Shown here piece by piece: positions 7,624-16,038 of a DNA stretch of 64,000 nucleotides. Both the position numbers and the translations under genes were made by a program. The DNA comes from Geofilum rhodophaeum. Its GTDB lineage: Bacteria; Bacteroidota; Bacteroidia; Bacteroidales; Marinilabiliaceae. The stretch is taken from NCBI RefSeq assembly GCF_002210225.1, contig NZ_MWUJ01000015.1:1-64000 (forward strand). Direction: 5' to 3'. The stretch's first letter is position 1. Every line of letters starts with the position of its first letter. The notes beneath the pieces were generated by a model. The model did not search any database. It saw only the letters and a list, made by a program, of their open reading frames with translations, and had not been told where the DNA came from.

Positions 7624-10600
7624 ATGCTGCTAATCCAGAAATTTCCTGGCCTTGGGCCAGTTTGTGTAATAGGGGCACCAGTTGTTTCATTAATTCGGAT
7701 TCGGCTTTGCTGCGCTGTTTCCAGCCCAGGTTCAATGGCGCCAGCAGTTCGGTGAGCCGTTCGCCATCAAAAACCATGCGCTTCATGATTCGTTCAATAA
7801 AGGTTCGCAAGGCTTCGGTGCTCAGTCCGGCCGCTTGCGCAATGTCTGCCACTTCTTTATTGAATTTTTCGATCTTAAAACGATCGTACCCTTGTTTAAT
7901 CTGCGCTTCGGTATATCCGGCTGTCCAATCTAATTGCATGAGATAGGCGGTAAGGTCTTCCTCCTCGTCCATCATGTTGGAGCTCGATTTCAGCAGGTTG
8001 ATGATTTGTTCGCGGGTCAGTTTGTTTTTGCCTGGGGTACCGGCACTCTTCATACTGTCGGCAACCAGTTTCATAATGTAGTCGTAATCGATCAGGGCCG
8101 AGGCAAACAAGATGAACTCAAAATCGAGCTGGTCCACATTATTGGAGCCATTATTATTGCCGTTATTCCCTTTTTTGCGCAAATCTCTGGCAATTTCGAG
8201 GTACGAACTCCTGAATTCTTGCAGCTTTTCTTTGGGCAATATGGCTTCAATTTTTTCTTGTTGCTTGACTTCCAAATCGGTGTACTGGTCCAGCTCGGTT
8301 TTTATGCGTTGTACTTCTTTGAAGTTCTTTATGAAGGCAATGCGGGCCGCATCGCCTTTTAAGTTGTACACTTCTTCGGGCTCGGTGCTTAAATCCTGCT
8401 CTTGCATAAACAGGCCCAGGTCTTCTACGGCCTGCTCGTATTTTTTAATGACAACCGGGGCGGGGTCCACCATCCAAATTTCCTTGGCCTTATCGCGCTT
8501 CTCACCCGAAAACAGTATTATGGCGTGGTTTACTGCGTCTTGCTGCGACCTGAAATCGAGCACGTTGCCGTAGGGCTTGGTGTCGTTGAGCACACGGTTG
8601 GTGCGCGAAAAGGCTTGTATTAAGCCGTGGTATCTCAGGTTTTTATCTACATACAGGGTCTTCAAAAACTTGGAGTCGAAGCCGGTGAGCAGCATATCTA
8701 CTACTATGGTCAGGTCTATTTTTTTGCTGTGGGGCAAATCGCGGTTGCTGAACTTATGGTCCTTTATGCGCTTTTGTACGTCCTGATAATACAAATCGAA
8801 GTCGTTGATGTTGTGGTTGCTGCCGTACTGCTTGTTGTAATCGGCAATAATCTGCATCAGGGCCGCTTTCTTTTCCTCTGGCTGCTCCTTGTTGTCTTCT
8901 TTCTCCTGCTCCAAATCTTCTTGCAGTTGCCTTACGTCGGCAGCATTTTTCTGGCTTTGCTGGTCGCCGTTTGCGGCGATCAGCTGTGCAGGTGGCGAAA
9001 ACACGCAGGCAATATTCAGGGGCACAAAATCAGGATCTTTTTCCTGCAGCTCTCCTTGCAATTTTTTAAACAATTGGTAGTACCCAATGGCATCGTTGAT
9101 GCTGGCCGTGGCCAGTATGGCATTGAACTTGCGGTTGCTGGTGGCTTTATCGTGTTTCTTCAGTATGGTCTCTACAACTGCTCTTTGGGGTACGGGGTCG
9201 CCCGGCTTTAACTCTTTCTTGCCTTCTACCTTACCTTTGAAGTAGTCAACATAAAAGCGCAGCACGTTTTTATCTTCAATGGCGTGGGTGATGGTGTAGG
9301 CGTGCAGCTGCTTTTGAAATATGTCTTGGGTGGTTTTATTGGTTTCGCGCTTGTCCTCCCGCATTTTGTAGGTGGCGTTTTCGTCGAAGATGGGGGTGCC
9401 GGTGAAGCCAAAGAGCTGGGCGTTGGGAAAAAACTCCTTGATGGCTTTGTGGTTTTCGCCAAACTGGGAGCGGTGGCATTCGTCGAAAATAAAGACGATG
9501 CGCTTTTTGCTTAAAGGTTCCAAGCGCTCCTTGTACATGCTGCGCGAAGTCCCGTCAAGGGCCAGCCCTAATTTTTGAATGGTGGTAACAATTACCTTAT
9601 CGGCATAGTCGGTCGAAAGCATGCGCCGCACCAGTGTTTCGGTGTTGGTGTTTTCTTCCACACTGCCTTCCTGAAACTTGTTGAACTCTTCGCGGGTTTG
9701 CCGGTCCAGGTCTTTGCGGTCGACTACAAACAGGCATTTTTCGATGTCGGGATTGTCTTTAAGCAGCGTAGCTGCCTTAAAGGAGGTGAGGGTTTTTCCG
9801 CTGCCGGTGGTGTGCCATATAAATCCGTTGCCTCTGTTCTGATGGATGCAATCTACAATGGCTTTAACGGCGTAAATCTGGTAGGGGCGCATCACAAGCA
9901 ACTTCTGCTCGCTCTCTACCAAAACCATGTATTTGCTGATCATTTCGCCCAGGGTGCATTTCCGGAGGAAGCGCTGGGTAAAGGGCTCCAGATGCGTGAT
10001 CTTTTTATTGCTTTCGTCGGCCAGCCGGTACACGGGCAAAAACTGCTCGTCGGCGTTGAACTGAAAATGCCTGTTCTGGTTGTTCGAAAAATAGTAGGTG
10101 TTGCTGCGGTTGCTTACAATGAACAGCTGCATGAAGCACATGAGGGTGTTGGCGTAACCGTTGCCGGGTTCGTTCTTGTAATCTACAATCTGCTGCATGG
10201 CTTTACGCGGCGTTACATCCAGCTTTTTCAGCTCAATCTGCACCACCGGCAATCCGTTTATGAGCAGAATTACATCGTAACGTTGCAGGCTGTTTTCGGT
10301 ATTGATGCGCAACTGACTGATGACCTCGTAATCGTTTTTGCACCAGTCCTTGATGTTGACCAGGGTATAATGCATAGGTTCACCGTCCTCACGCTGGAAG
10401 TATTGCCGCTCGCGCAGCAGCTTGGAGGCTTTAAATACGTCGGGTTCAATGATGGACTCCCGCAAGCGTAAAAACTCACTGTCGGTGAGTTTTACTTTGT
10501 TCAGCGCTTCAAACTTGGTCCTGAAATTTGCTTCCAGGCTTTTTCTGTCGGTAATGTCCGGCCTGTGGATGTATTTTAAATCTTTCAGCCGCTCAATGAG

Positions 10601-10630
10601 CCAGTTCTCAATTTCGTACTCCTTTGTCAT
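7616..10630 (-). CDS. hsdR: Type I restriction endonuclease subunit
   Basis: ATP-dependent DNA translocase and nuclease subunit, 1004 residues. The N-terminal PD-(D/E)XK nuclease shows RYDVILLINGLPVVQIELKK (about 118-137). The SF2 motor follows: Walker A HTTGSGKT near 272, DECH box near 383 (FIFDECHRSQ), and FGFTGTP near 410. A helical C-terminal region contacts the methylase. It is the first gene of the hsdR-hsdS-hsdM operon, so restriction is transcribed ahead of modification. About 320 bases of non-coding sequence containing a G-rich repeat and an attC-like palindrome lie upstream. Confidence 0.96.
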   Translation of the reverse strand: MTKEYEIENWLIERLKDLKYIHRPDITDRKSLEANFRTKFEALNKVKLTDSEFLRLRESIIEPDVFKASKLLRERQYFQREDGEPMHYTLVNIKDWCKNDYEVISQLRINTENSLQRYDVILLINGLPVVQIELKKLDVTPRKAMQQIVDYKNEPGNGYANTLMCFMQLFIVSNRSNTYYFSNNQNRHFQFNADEQFLPVYRLADESNKKITHLEPFTQRFLRKCTLGEMISKYMVLVESEQKLLVMRPYQIYAVKAIVDCIHQNRGNGFIWHTTGSGKTLTSFKAATLLKDNPDIEKCLFVVDRKDLDRQTREEFNKFQEGSVEENTNTETLVRRMLSTDYADKVIVTTIQKLGLALDGTSRSMYKERLEPLSKKRIVFIFDECHRSQFGENHKAIKEFFPNAQLFGFTGTPIFDENATYKMREDKRETNKTTQDIFQKQLHAYTITHAIEDKNVLRFYVDYFKGKVEGKKELKPGDPVPQRAVVETILKKHDKATSNRKFNAILATASINDAIGYYQLFKKLQGELQEKDPDFVPLNIACVFSPPAQLIAANGDQQSQKNAADVRQLQEDLEQEKEDNKEQPEEKKAALMQIIADYNKQYGSNHNINDFDLYYQDVQKRIKDHKFSNRDLPHSKKIDLTIVVDMLLTGFDSKFLKTLYVDKNLRYHGLIQAFSRTNRVLNDTKPYGNVLDFRSQQDAVNHAIILFSGEKRDKAKEIWMVDPAPVVIKKYEQAVEDLGLFMQEQDLSTEPEEVYNLKGDAARIAFIKNFKEVQRIKTELDQYTDLEVKQQEKIEAILPKEKLQEFRSSYLEIARDLRKKGNNGNNNGSNNVDQLDFEFILFASALIDYDYIMKLVADSMKSAGTPGKNKLTREQIINLLKSSSNMMDEEEDLTAYLMQLDWTAGYTEAQIKQGYDRFKIEKFNKEVADIAQAAGLSTEALRTFIERIMKRMVFDGERLTELLAPLNLGWKQRSKAESELMKQLVPLLHKLAQGQEISGLAAYE

Positions 10631-10720
10631 TGACTTTCCCTTTCAATAAACCGCTTAAATTCATCTCCGGGCCTCATTGCGCAGACCAGAAATTTTATTT
10701 GCTCTACAAATATGTATGTT

Positions 10721-10769
10721 AATTGGGGAAATTCCCAATTGGGGGAGGGTGGTAGGGGGGATTTGAGGG
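10721..10769 (+). repeat. Inverted repeat followed by G-quadruplex-type G tracts
   Basis: AATTGGG (10721-10727) and CCCAATT (10734-10740) form a perfect 7-base inverted repeat. It is followed at once by four G tracts of 5, 3, 6 and 3 with loops of 1, 5 and 6 bases (10741-10769), a canonical intramolecular G-quadruplex pattern. It sits upstream of hsdR and could affect its expression or mark an insertion boundary. Confidence 0.5.
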
Positions 10770-10810
10770 CTTTTATTATGGGGTTATTGGTTTGCTTAAC
10801 TTAAGGTGAG

Positions 10811-10949
10811 GTGTGACCGACGTTGGCGGTATGAAACGTTGCGCATTTCGAAGCACAAACTTATCAGCTCGCTAAACCGTTGATTAATTGTTATTTCGTT
10901 CAAATATAGCACTGTCCGCGCAATGTTTTATGACCGCGTGTTAGCACAC
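10811..10949. repeat. attC-like palindromic site A (left boundary of the ABC-3C cassette)
   Basis: An imperfect inverted repeat about 139 bases long. The left arm (10811-10850, GTGTGACCGACGTTGGCGGT...) pairs with the right arm (about 10909-10949) ending in GTTAGCACAC at 10940-10949. An inner element reads TTATCAG...CTAAAC (10861-10876), which recurs in site B at 14070-14082. The terminal box GTTAGCACAC is the exact reverse complement of GTGTGCTAAC at 14016-14025 on the other side of the three-gene module. The layout matches integron attC logic, although the boxes do not fit the classical GTTRRRY consensus exactly. Confidence 0.55.
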
Positions 10950-10957
10950 GTAATTAT

Positions 10958-12769
10958 CTAAAATTCAAAGCCAAACAATGTTCCTGAGATATCTTTATCA
11001 TGAAGTTTTAAAATAATCTCATTTTCCTTAAATTCTTGAATTTCGCCTGAAACATCTAATGGCAAATCTGATTTTATTGCAGAGAGAATATATTGAATAT
11101 TATGTTTTTTTGTTAAATCATTTATTAATTCCAATAATCGAATTTTTATCCCATTATCTTGTTGCGACAAAACATCATCATGATATACAAACCTATAGTA
11201 AGACTCTTTATTATAAGCACATAAAATGGAAAGGTCGAATGCTACGCATAGCAACTTCATATAAGTATTACCTTCATCTTTTGCAGTATCTTTACTCTCA
11301 TCAATTTTTGATTTTACTTTTGGTGGAATAAAATCAACATTGTTATTTGTATTAAGATTCCATGAAAGAACAGCGTTTTCATCCATTATGTGTTTGTAAA
11401 ACTTTGAAAACAATGTTCTTATTTCATTATATTTTTGATTTTTATCTGTTGATTGATGAATCTTCTTAAGCTCACTAATAGTTGATTTTATACCAGTTTG
11501 CAGTGATTCTATTTCATTCTCCTTTTGAATGATTAAATCAATTGCATTGATTTTCTCTTGAAACTTCAATAATTGACCTTCAACTTTAACTAAATCTTTT
11601 TGACATTTTTTAAATTTTGTGAAGGTATCACTATCAGTTAAATGAGTTAGTAGTGATTCTCTTTCATGATGAAGTATTTCTAATTTAGAATTTACGTCAT
11701 TCAGTTCTTTTTCTTTATCCTTAATAGTTGACTTCAAAAGTTTGTTTCTTTCTGTTGTCAACTTTTTATTGAAAGCCAGCAAATTTTCATAGTCTGAAGA
11801 CAATTGTTCCGAAAAATAAATAGATGTTTCCTCAAAAACCTTCTTAACCTTATCAATATCAAACGAAAAGTTATTTTTTATTGAAGACTTTAGCTTATCA
11901 AGTTCATAGTTTAATTTGTATGAATCTGCGTTCAGATTTGAAATTTTATTTTCTATCTCATCAATCCCTTCCTTAATGAGAGATTTATCTTGCTGGTAGA
12001 AATTAAATCTATCAATTTGTTCTTCAACTTCCTTATAGTCACTTTCTAAAATCGCTCTTTCTGCAATTATTTCATCTCTGTCTTCAACTTTAACTGAATA
12101 ATCACTTTTATAGGAATTAATCAGATTTTTTATGTCTTCGATTTTCGAATCATTATCATATTTTAATCGAAGTAATTCTCCTTTAAAACCAAGCAAGTCA
12201 AACATAAATGGTTTCCAATCAACATCCTTACCTCCAACAAATTTATTAAGCTTATATACATCTTTAAAATCATCTTGTGTACGAAGTGAATAGCTTATAG
12301 ATTTTCTGTAGTTGTAATCCTTATTGTGAAAGAAATCAAATGATAAATATTCAGAAAGTATATTGCGAGCCTTTTTTAAAGTAATATTTTCGTGATTCCA
12401 AGTCAATGGAGGAAGATAATCTGTTGTAGTTTGATTCTGTATTGTAAAAGAAATTTTCGTATTGGTTTCAATGTCCCTCTTGATTGTTAAAAATTCATTA
12501 GAATTTAAGTAAAGCTCTAAATAAAACACATGATTTATAAAAACGGATGTATTATTTTCTTTAATTTTAAGGAAGAAATGATGTTTATTAATCTCCTTCA
12601 AAAGCATAAAATCTATTAAATCCGCTAGTTTAGTTTTTCCTAAATCGTGCGAATTCTTCTTTTCTTTTAAATCAGACTTTACATCTGCATATATTACATT
12701 TAACTCATTAAGGTTGAATGTAATATTCTTAAAGTCTTTATTATTGCAATATAGTTTACTTAGTTGCAT
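10958..12769 (-). CDS. ABC-3C system DUF2326 (SMC-like) ATPase
   Basis: A 603-residue ABC/SMC-type ATPase of the DUF2326 group. The N-terminus has an abbreviated P-loop, DLGKTKLADLIDF (residues 42-54). The C-terminus has the Walker B strand FVYHDDVLS near residue 530 followed by an H-loop-like strand QYILSAIKSD. Between them lie long charged coiled coils (about 210-480). Family knowledge: DUF2326 proteins are the ATPase of ABC-three-component conflict systems and are thought to sense or load on nucleic acid and license a partner effector. It overlaps the middle component by 14 bases, so the trio is one operon. The gene is much AT-richer than the housekeeping genes, suggesting transfer. Confidence 0.85.
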   Translation of the reverse strand: MQLSKLYCNNKDFKNITFNLNELNVIYADVKSDLKEKKNSHDLGKTKLADLIDFMLLKEINKHHFFLKIKENNTSVFINHVFYLELYLNSNEFLTIKRDIETNTKISFTIQNQTTTDYLPPLTWNHENITLKKARNILSEYLSFDFFHNKDYNYRKSISYSLRTQDDFKDVYKLNKFVGGKDVDWKPFMFDLLGFKGELLRLKYDNDSKIEDIKNLINSYKSDYSVKVEDRDEIIAERAILESDYKEVEEQIDRFNFYQQDKSLIKEGIDEIENKISNLNADSYKLNYELDKLKSSIKNNFSFDIDKVKKVFEETSIYFSEQLSSDYENLLAFNKKLTTERNKLLKSTIKDKEKELNDVNSKLEILHHERESLLTHLTDSDTFTKFKKCQKDLVKVEGQLLKFQEKINAIDLIIQKENEIESLQTGIKSTISELKKIHQSTDKNQKYNEIRTLFSKFYKHIMDENAVLSWNLNTNNNVDFIPPKVKSKIDESKDTAKDEGNTYMKLLCVAFDLSILCAYNKESYYRFVYHDDVLSQQDNGIKIRLLELINDLTKKHNIQYILSAIKSDLPLDVSGEIQEFKENEIILKLHDKDISGTLFGFEF

Positions 12770-13016
12770 TGTATTTAAAAGAATCAGTTATTTCTAAATA
12801 TTCAAGTTTGCCCAAAAGGTAAAGAAAATTCAAAGCATATGGGAAATTTTCTTTTGCCTCAGTGCCCATATTATCTATGACTTTCTTTAATAAGTCATCG
12901 TAATTAATATCATAAAACGCATTTAATTGTTTTAGAATAAATGCTCCAATATTTATTACTGATATATCAGGGTTTATATGTCTATCTGGTTTTATCATTT
13001 TCAGCCTTTTTCCCAA
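12756..13016 (-). CDS. ABC-3C system middle component (MC6-like)
   Basis: A small 86-residue protein between nuclease and ATPase genes, overlapping both (35 bases with the upstream gene, 14 with the downstream one). The N-terminal part MIKPDRHINPDISVINIGAF and the C-terminal ALNFLYLLGKLEYLE fit the compact winged-helix-like middle component type 6 of ABC-3C systems: a KPD-type lead-in, one helix-rich core and a terminal LYxLGxLE stretch. It likely bridges the ATPase and the effector. Translation may start at M1 or at the internal ATG (MIKPDR). The type assignment rests on pattern memory and context, without a search. Confidence 0.75.
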   Translation of the reverse strand: MGKRLKMIKPDRHINPDISVINIGAFILKQLNAFYDINYDDLLKKVIDNMGTEAKENFPYALNFLYLLGKLEYLEITDSFKYNATK

Positions 13017-13944
13017 TCAAACACTCATAATACATATAATGAAGGAAAACCATCACATGTCTTTTACTCCCTTTTAATGGAGTTGAACCATCACAAATTA
13101 ACTTATAAATAAACAAAAATATTTCCTCAAACAAATCAAAATCATCTCTCTTTAAAGAAACTAGCTGGTTTAATTCATAAGCTGTATCAAAGTAATAATC
13201 TTTTAACGCTTCATTTAATGGATTGTACAGAAATTTTTCAATTTTATCAAAATCCATTAAGGATTCACCCACGATAAATTCATTAAAATATTCTTCGCTA
13301 AGCCTATTTTTCTTGTTTTTTTCTTTTTTATCAATTAAAGTAAAATCTTGTTTAAGCTTATCAACTTCTTCTTTAATTTCTTCTTTAATTTCAGGAAGTT
13401 GGCTTTTAAAAGCTAGGATAATATCCTTAATTTCTTCATCAGAGAAGTCAAACTGTATATGGTTTATGTCTAACTTAAATTGCTTAACAATACTCTTGTT
13501 TGAATTCAAATATTGGTTATTAATTGTTTCTTTCCCTATTATGGCACAATTCTCAATTCCAGTTTCCTTGATGATTTTATTTAATAATCGCTCTCCTTTT
13601 ACCCCTGAATATTTACGATTTGTAAACAAAAGATAATTATCAATTTCGCCGTTCTCTTTTAACTTCTTGATTTTGACAATTTCATCATTGATTATGTTTT
13701 CGAATTCATAATCAGAACAAGATGCTAAATAATTCTCTGTATGTTTTGCTTGAATTATAAATTTTCCAGTCCAACTTTCTTTGGTCGAAGGATAATTTTG
13801 AGCAGTCCCAGTAAATTTCCCATCTCGCCCTCCGTCTTTTCCAGGTGAAAATTCAATAACTCCAGTTCCTAAAATACTCTGACAGATAGTATTCACTAAC
13901 CTTTCAAAATCTGCGTCATTGATATTTTCTAATCTATAATCCAT
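12982..13944 (-). CDS. ABC-3C effector with N-terminal PD-(D/E)XK (Mrr-like) nuclease
   Basis: A 320-residue protein and first gene of the trio. The N-terminus FERLVNTICQ...GKDGGRDGKF carries candidate metal ligands D37 and D41, and IIQAKH supplies the Q65-x-K67 motif; this GRDG plus QxK form is typical of Mrr-like restriction folds. A lysine-rich linker (about 175-215) leads to a helical C-terminal domain ending HVMVFLHYMYYECLIG, the conserved tail of ABC-3C partner proteins. Predicted role: DNA-cleaving effector controlled by the DUF2326 ATPase through the middle component. The C-terminus overlaps the middle-component start by 35 bases. Function is inferred from motifs and operon context. 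Confidence 0.8.
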   Translation of the reverse strand: MDYRLENINDADFERLVNTICQSILGTGVIEFSPGKDGGRDGKFTGTAQNYPSTKESWTGKFIIQAKHTENYLASCSDYEFENIINDEIVKIKKLKENGEIDNYLLFTNRKYSGVKGERLLNKIIKETGIENCAIIGKETINNQYLNSNKSIVKQFKLDINHIQFDFSDEEIKDIILAFKSQLPEIKEEIKEEVDKLKQDFTLIDKKEKNKKNRLSEEYFNEFIVGESLMDFDKIEKFLYNPLNEALKDYYFDTAYELNQLVSLKRDDFDLFEEIFLFIYKLICDGSTPLKGSKRHVMVFLHYMYYECLIGKKAENDKTR

Positions 13945-14015
13945 ATTACAAAACTAATATTTTACAGCTAAATATTTTAAAATAATTACTAACGAACCAA
14001 TCGTGCTGTTTTTAT

Positions 14016-14160
14016 GTGTGCTAACGTTTGGCTGTATGCGGTCGGCTGGGCTTTCAACCCGCTGTGATTTTATCAGGCTAAACGCGGGTAACAAGGCCAA
14101 GTGAGTGGCTCAATATGTTGTGGTTTGCCCGGCTGCCGTATTACAGCTTTGTTATGGGCA
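14016..14160. repeat. attC-like palindromic site B between two cassettes
   Basis: A 145-base imperfect palindrome. The left arm TAACGTTTGGCTGTATGCGG (14022-14041, continuing to 14051) pairs with the right arm 14127-14154, whose complement reads TAACAAAGCTGTAATACGGC. A smaller stem ACCCGC (14057-14062) / GCGGGT (14084-14089) lies inside, plus TTATCAG-G-CTAAAC at 14069-14083, shared with site A. The left box GTGTGCTAAC (14016-14025) matches the far end of the ABC-3C module. The right box GTTATGGGCA (14151-14160) is the exact reverse complement of TGCCCATAAC at 15355-15364, across the next gene. It lies 1 base from the stop of the lipoprotein gene. Confidence 0.65.
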
Positions 14161-14161
14161 T

Positions 14162-15331
14162 TTATTTTCCAATATAAATATCTCTTTTTAGCAATTTACT
14201 TCTTTCAATTTGAACATAATCTCCTTCAACAATATCAAGATTATTAATAACTCCGTCTCCGTTCATATCTTTGTATTTTAAGCCTCCAATTTCAACATTT
14301 TCTTGATATGGAACATTAGAAGTATGAATAGTATCTTGAGCATTCATAAAAACCCCATTAATTACTAAACCATTTTTAAGATTACTAAAATCGTCTTTTG
14401 TTGCAATAAGCAAATAATTGCCTGCCTTGATATTATAGAAACTCACAATCCCATTTTCATCGCTTGTTTCTTTGTAAGTTTCTTTTTTTCCTGCAATGCT
14501 ATTAGTGCCATCTATTTCAAATAGTTTTACAGGTACTTCTGAAATCGAAGATAGAGTTGAAGAGCTTGATGTCCAACTGTTAGCGTTATATATTGTCAGT
14601 TCTAATGATTTTTTCTGATTCGGGGTACCTTCTTTTGTTAATGTTTGCACATACTCTCTAATAATAAGAGTATCTTGTTGTGCCAGTGAGAATTGAGGGT
14701 TATTTTTCAAACGATTATTGATGCCTAAAAAAGTGATGAATTTAGGAGAAGATGTTAGATAACCTAAATCTGTCAGCAAGCAATAATCAACAAAAGGCAT
14801 AATTAGCTCATCTGCATCTTTCTCTATGTAGAAGCAAGTTTTTTGTTCAATTTTTTTTGAATAACCAGTACTTAATGGAGTAGTGCTTTCTTCATACAAG
14901 AGAGGAATAAAACTTAAAAATGAGGTGTCAGTAAAGTTAGCTGTTTTATCAAAATCAGAGTGTATTGATGGATAATAGGTTGTGATTTCGTTTTCTTCCC
15001 AATAATACAATGAATTTAGACTTTCTATAGAAAGCGTGTCGGAAATACTTGAACCTTTTTCCAAGAAAACTTGGTATTTATTCAGAATGGTTGCGCAAAC
15101 ATCCTCCTCTTGCCTTATTGTTGTATAATTTGGAAGAACGCTTTCGCTTTTAGTGATTAATGAATTTTTTATTTCTTCATTTTTTATTTCACCTTCAATT
15201 GTAAATACTCTATAGCCAATTTCAGTTACAGTTTGCGTGTAATAAATTTCAGGATATTCTAACCCATTCTCTTGTTTTTCACACGATAATATAACTATCA
15301 CCGTAGACAAAATAAAAATTAATCTTTTCAT
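14162..15331 (-). CDS. Cassette-borne lipoprotein with a C-terminal EF-hand/dockerin-like calcium motif
   Basis: A 389-residue protein starting MKRLIFILSTVIVILSC, a clear lipoprotein signal with the lipobox cysteine at residue 17. The mature part is rich in Ser, Thr, Glu and aromatic residues, without transmembrane segments, and is expected at the cell surface or in the periplasm. Near the C-terminus DMNGDGVINNLD fits the DxNxDGxIxxxD calcium loop of EF-hand and dockerin modules. Just before it a beta-rich stretch (about 255-340, ENGIVSFYNIKAGNYLL) resembles a carboxypeptidase-regulatory/Ig-like fold. I do not recognise the whole protein. It stands alone between complementary attC-like boxes, as a one-gene cassette. 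Confidence 0.85.
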   Translation of the reverse strand: MKRLIFILSTVIVILSCEKQENGLEYPEIYYTQTVTEIGYRVFTIEGEIKNEEIKNSLITKSESVLPNYTTIRQEEDVCATILNKYQVFLEKGSSISDTLSIESLNSLYYWEENEITTYYPSIHSDFDKTANFTDTSFLSFIPLLYEESTTPLSTGYSKKIEQKTCFYIEKDADELIMPFVDYCLLTDLGYLTSSPKFITFLGINNRLKNNPQFSLAQQDTLIIREYVQTLTKEGTPNQKKSLELTIYNANSWTSSSSTLSSISEVPVKLFEIDGTNSIAGKKETYKETSDENGIVSFYNIKAGNYLLIATKDDFSNLKNGLVINGVFMNAQDTIHTSNVPYQENVEIGGLKYKDMNGDGVINNLDIVEGDYVQIERSKLLKRDIYIGK

Positions 15332-15354
15332 GGTTTTCGGTTTTCTTTATTAAT

Positions 15355-15425
15355 TGCCCATAACAATATCATAAACGCATTGTCCAAAAAATACAGAAAG
15401 CGACAATTGCGTATATACTTATTTC
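15355..15425. repeat. attC-like site C (right boundary of the lipoprotein cassette)
   Basis: TGCCCATAAC (15355-15364) is the reverse complement of the box GTTATGGGCA at 14151-14160. It is followed by a shorter palindrome: AATATCATAAACGCATTGTC (15365-15384) pairs, with small bulges, with GACAATTGCGTATATACTT (15402-15420). The far outer box is not recognisable and the inner TTATCAG element is absent, so this site is either a shorter type or decayed. Confidence 0.4.
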
Positions 15426-15620
15426 TTTACTGTCTCAATTCATTCCTATTCTCAGCTCTGAATTCCCCTGTTCACCGTTGCAAAAGCTTGGTTGGGCGCA
15501 GGGTAAAGTTTAGGCTGCGCGCACCCCTTTGGTTATTTGACAATGGCTTGTACCGTTGCTTTCGACATACCAACCTCTAATGCAGCAGTATTGATTCCCT
15601 GGTACGCATTACATGAGAAA

Positions 15621-15725
15621 ATGAAAAGTAAAGTCCATAACAACAAATCTGTTTTATTAGCCCTGTTCTTTTTAGCGGTGTTATATTTTCTCATCTCTTC
15701 TCAAAATCCCCCAACACCCCACTAA
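15621..15725 (+). CDS. Possible small membrane protein
   Basis: A 34-codon frame: a basic start MKSKVHNNK, then a hydrophobic stretch SVLLALFFLAVLYFLISS and a short tail. It has the form of a single-pass small protein with the N-terminus inside, but a hydrophobic random ORF would look the same. There is no recognised homologue and no clear promoter. Confidence 0.2.
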   Translation: MKSKVHNNKSVLLALFFLAVLYFLISSQNPPTPH

Positions 15726-15799
15726 GTTAAAAATTATTTTGTTATATCAGCTGAATGGTTTGACGATTAAACCATTCCCGTCCACCAACCCGCACCCCA

Positions 15800-15832
15800 C
15801 AAAAAAAGGCCCCCGTGAGGAGGCCTTTTTTT
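15800..15832. terminator. Bidirectional rho-independent terminator
   Basis: GGCC stem flanked by A7 on the left and T7 on the right (AAAAAAAGGCC...GGCCTTTTTTT), giving a hairpin with a U tract on both strands. Confidence 0.75.
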
Positions 15833-16038
15833 AGATTTTAGATTTCGCTGATTTTTAAGGAAAGGTGATTTTTCTAAATCGGAAGGTCTTGTTCCGATTC
15901 GGGCACAAAACTAGACAAAAATTAACAATGAACAAAAGGTTTAATACCTTATTTTTTGTGGTGGGGGTAGTTTTTTTGTGGGGAGGCCACGTGAGCCGGG
16001 ACTTGCAAGGGTCCCGGCTCCAGGGCTTTTGGTGGGGT

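Larger units (their letters stand above)
15426..16038. other. Gene-poor boundary between the accessory island and the mannan operon
   Basis: No convincing gene of normal size. It contains a possible 34-codon ORF (15621-15725), a perfect 9-base inverted repeat GAATGGTTT/AAACCATTC (15753-15777), a bidirectional terminator (15800-15832) and a GC-rich hairpin GAGCCGGGAC/GTCCCGGCTC (15993-16020) just past the end of the sugar transporter gene. The rest looks featureless. Confidence 0.5.

Noticed and set aside
13223-13636. 137-codon plus-strand frame rich in Ser/Leu/Ile
   Set aside because: Antisense of the AT-rich nuclease gene; low complexity and no signal of real coding.
15753-15777. GAATGGTTT/AAACCATTC inverted repeat as a terminator
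   Set aside because: A perfect 9-base stem, but no U tract follows on either strand and no gene ends just before it.
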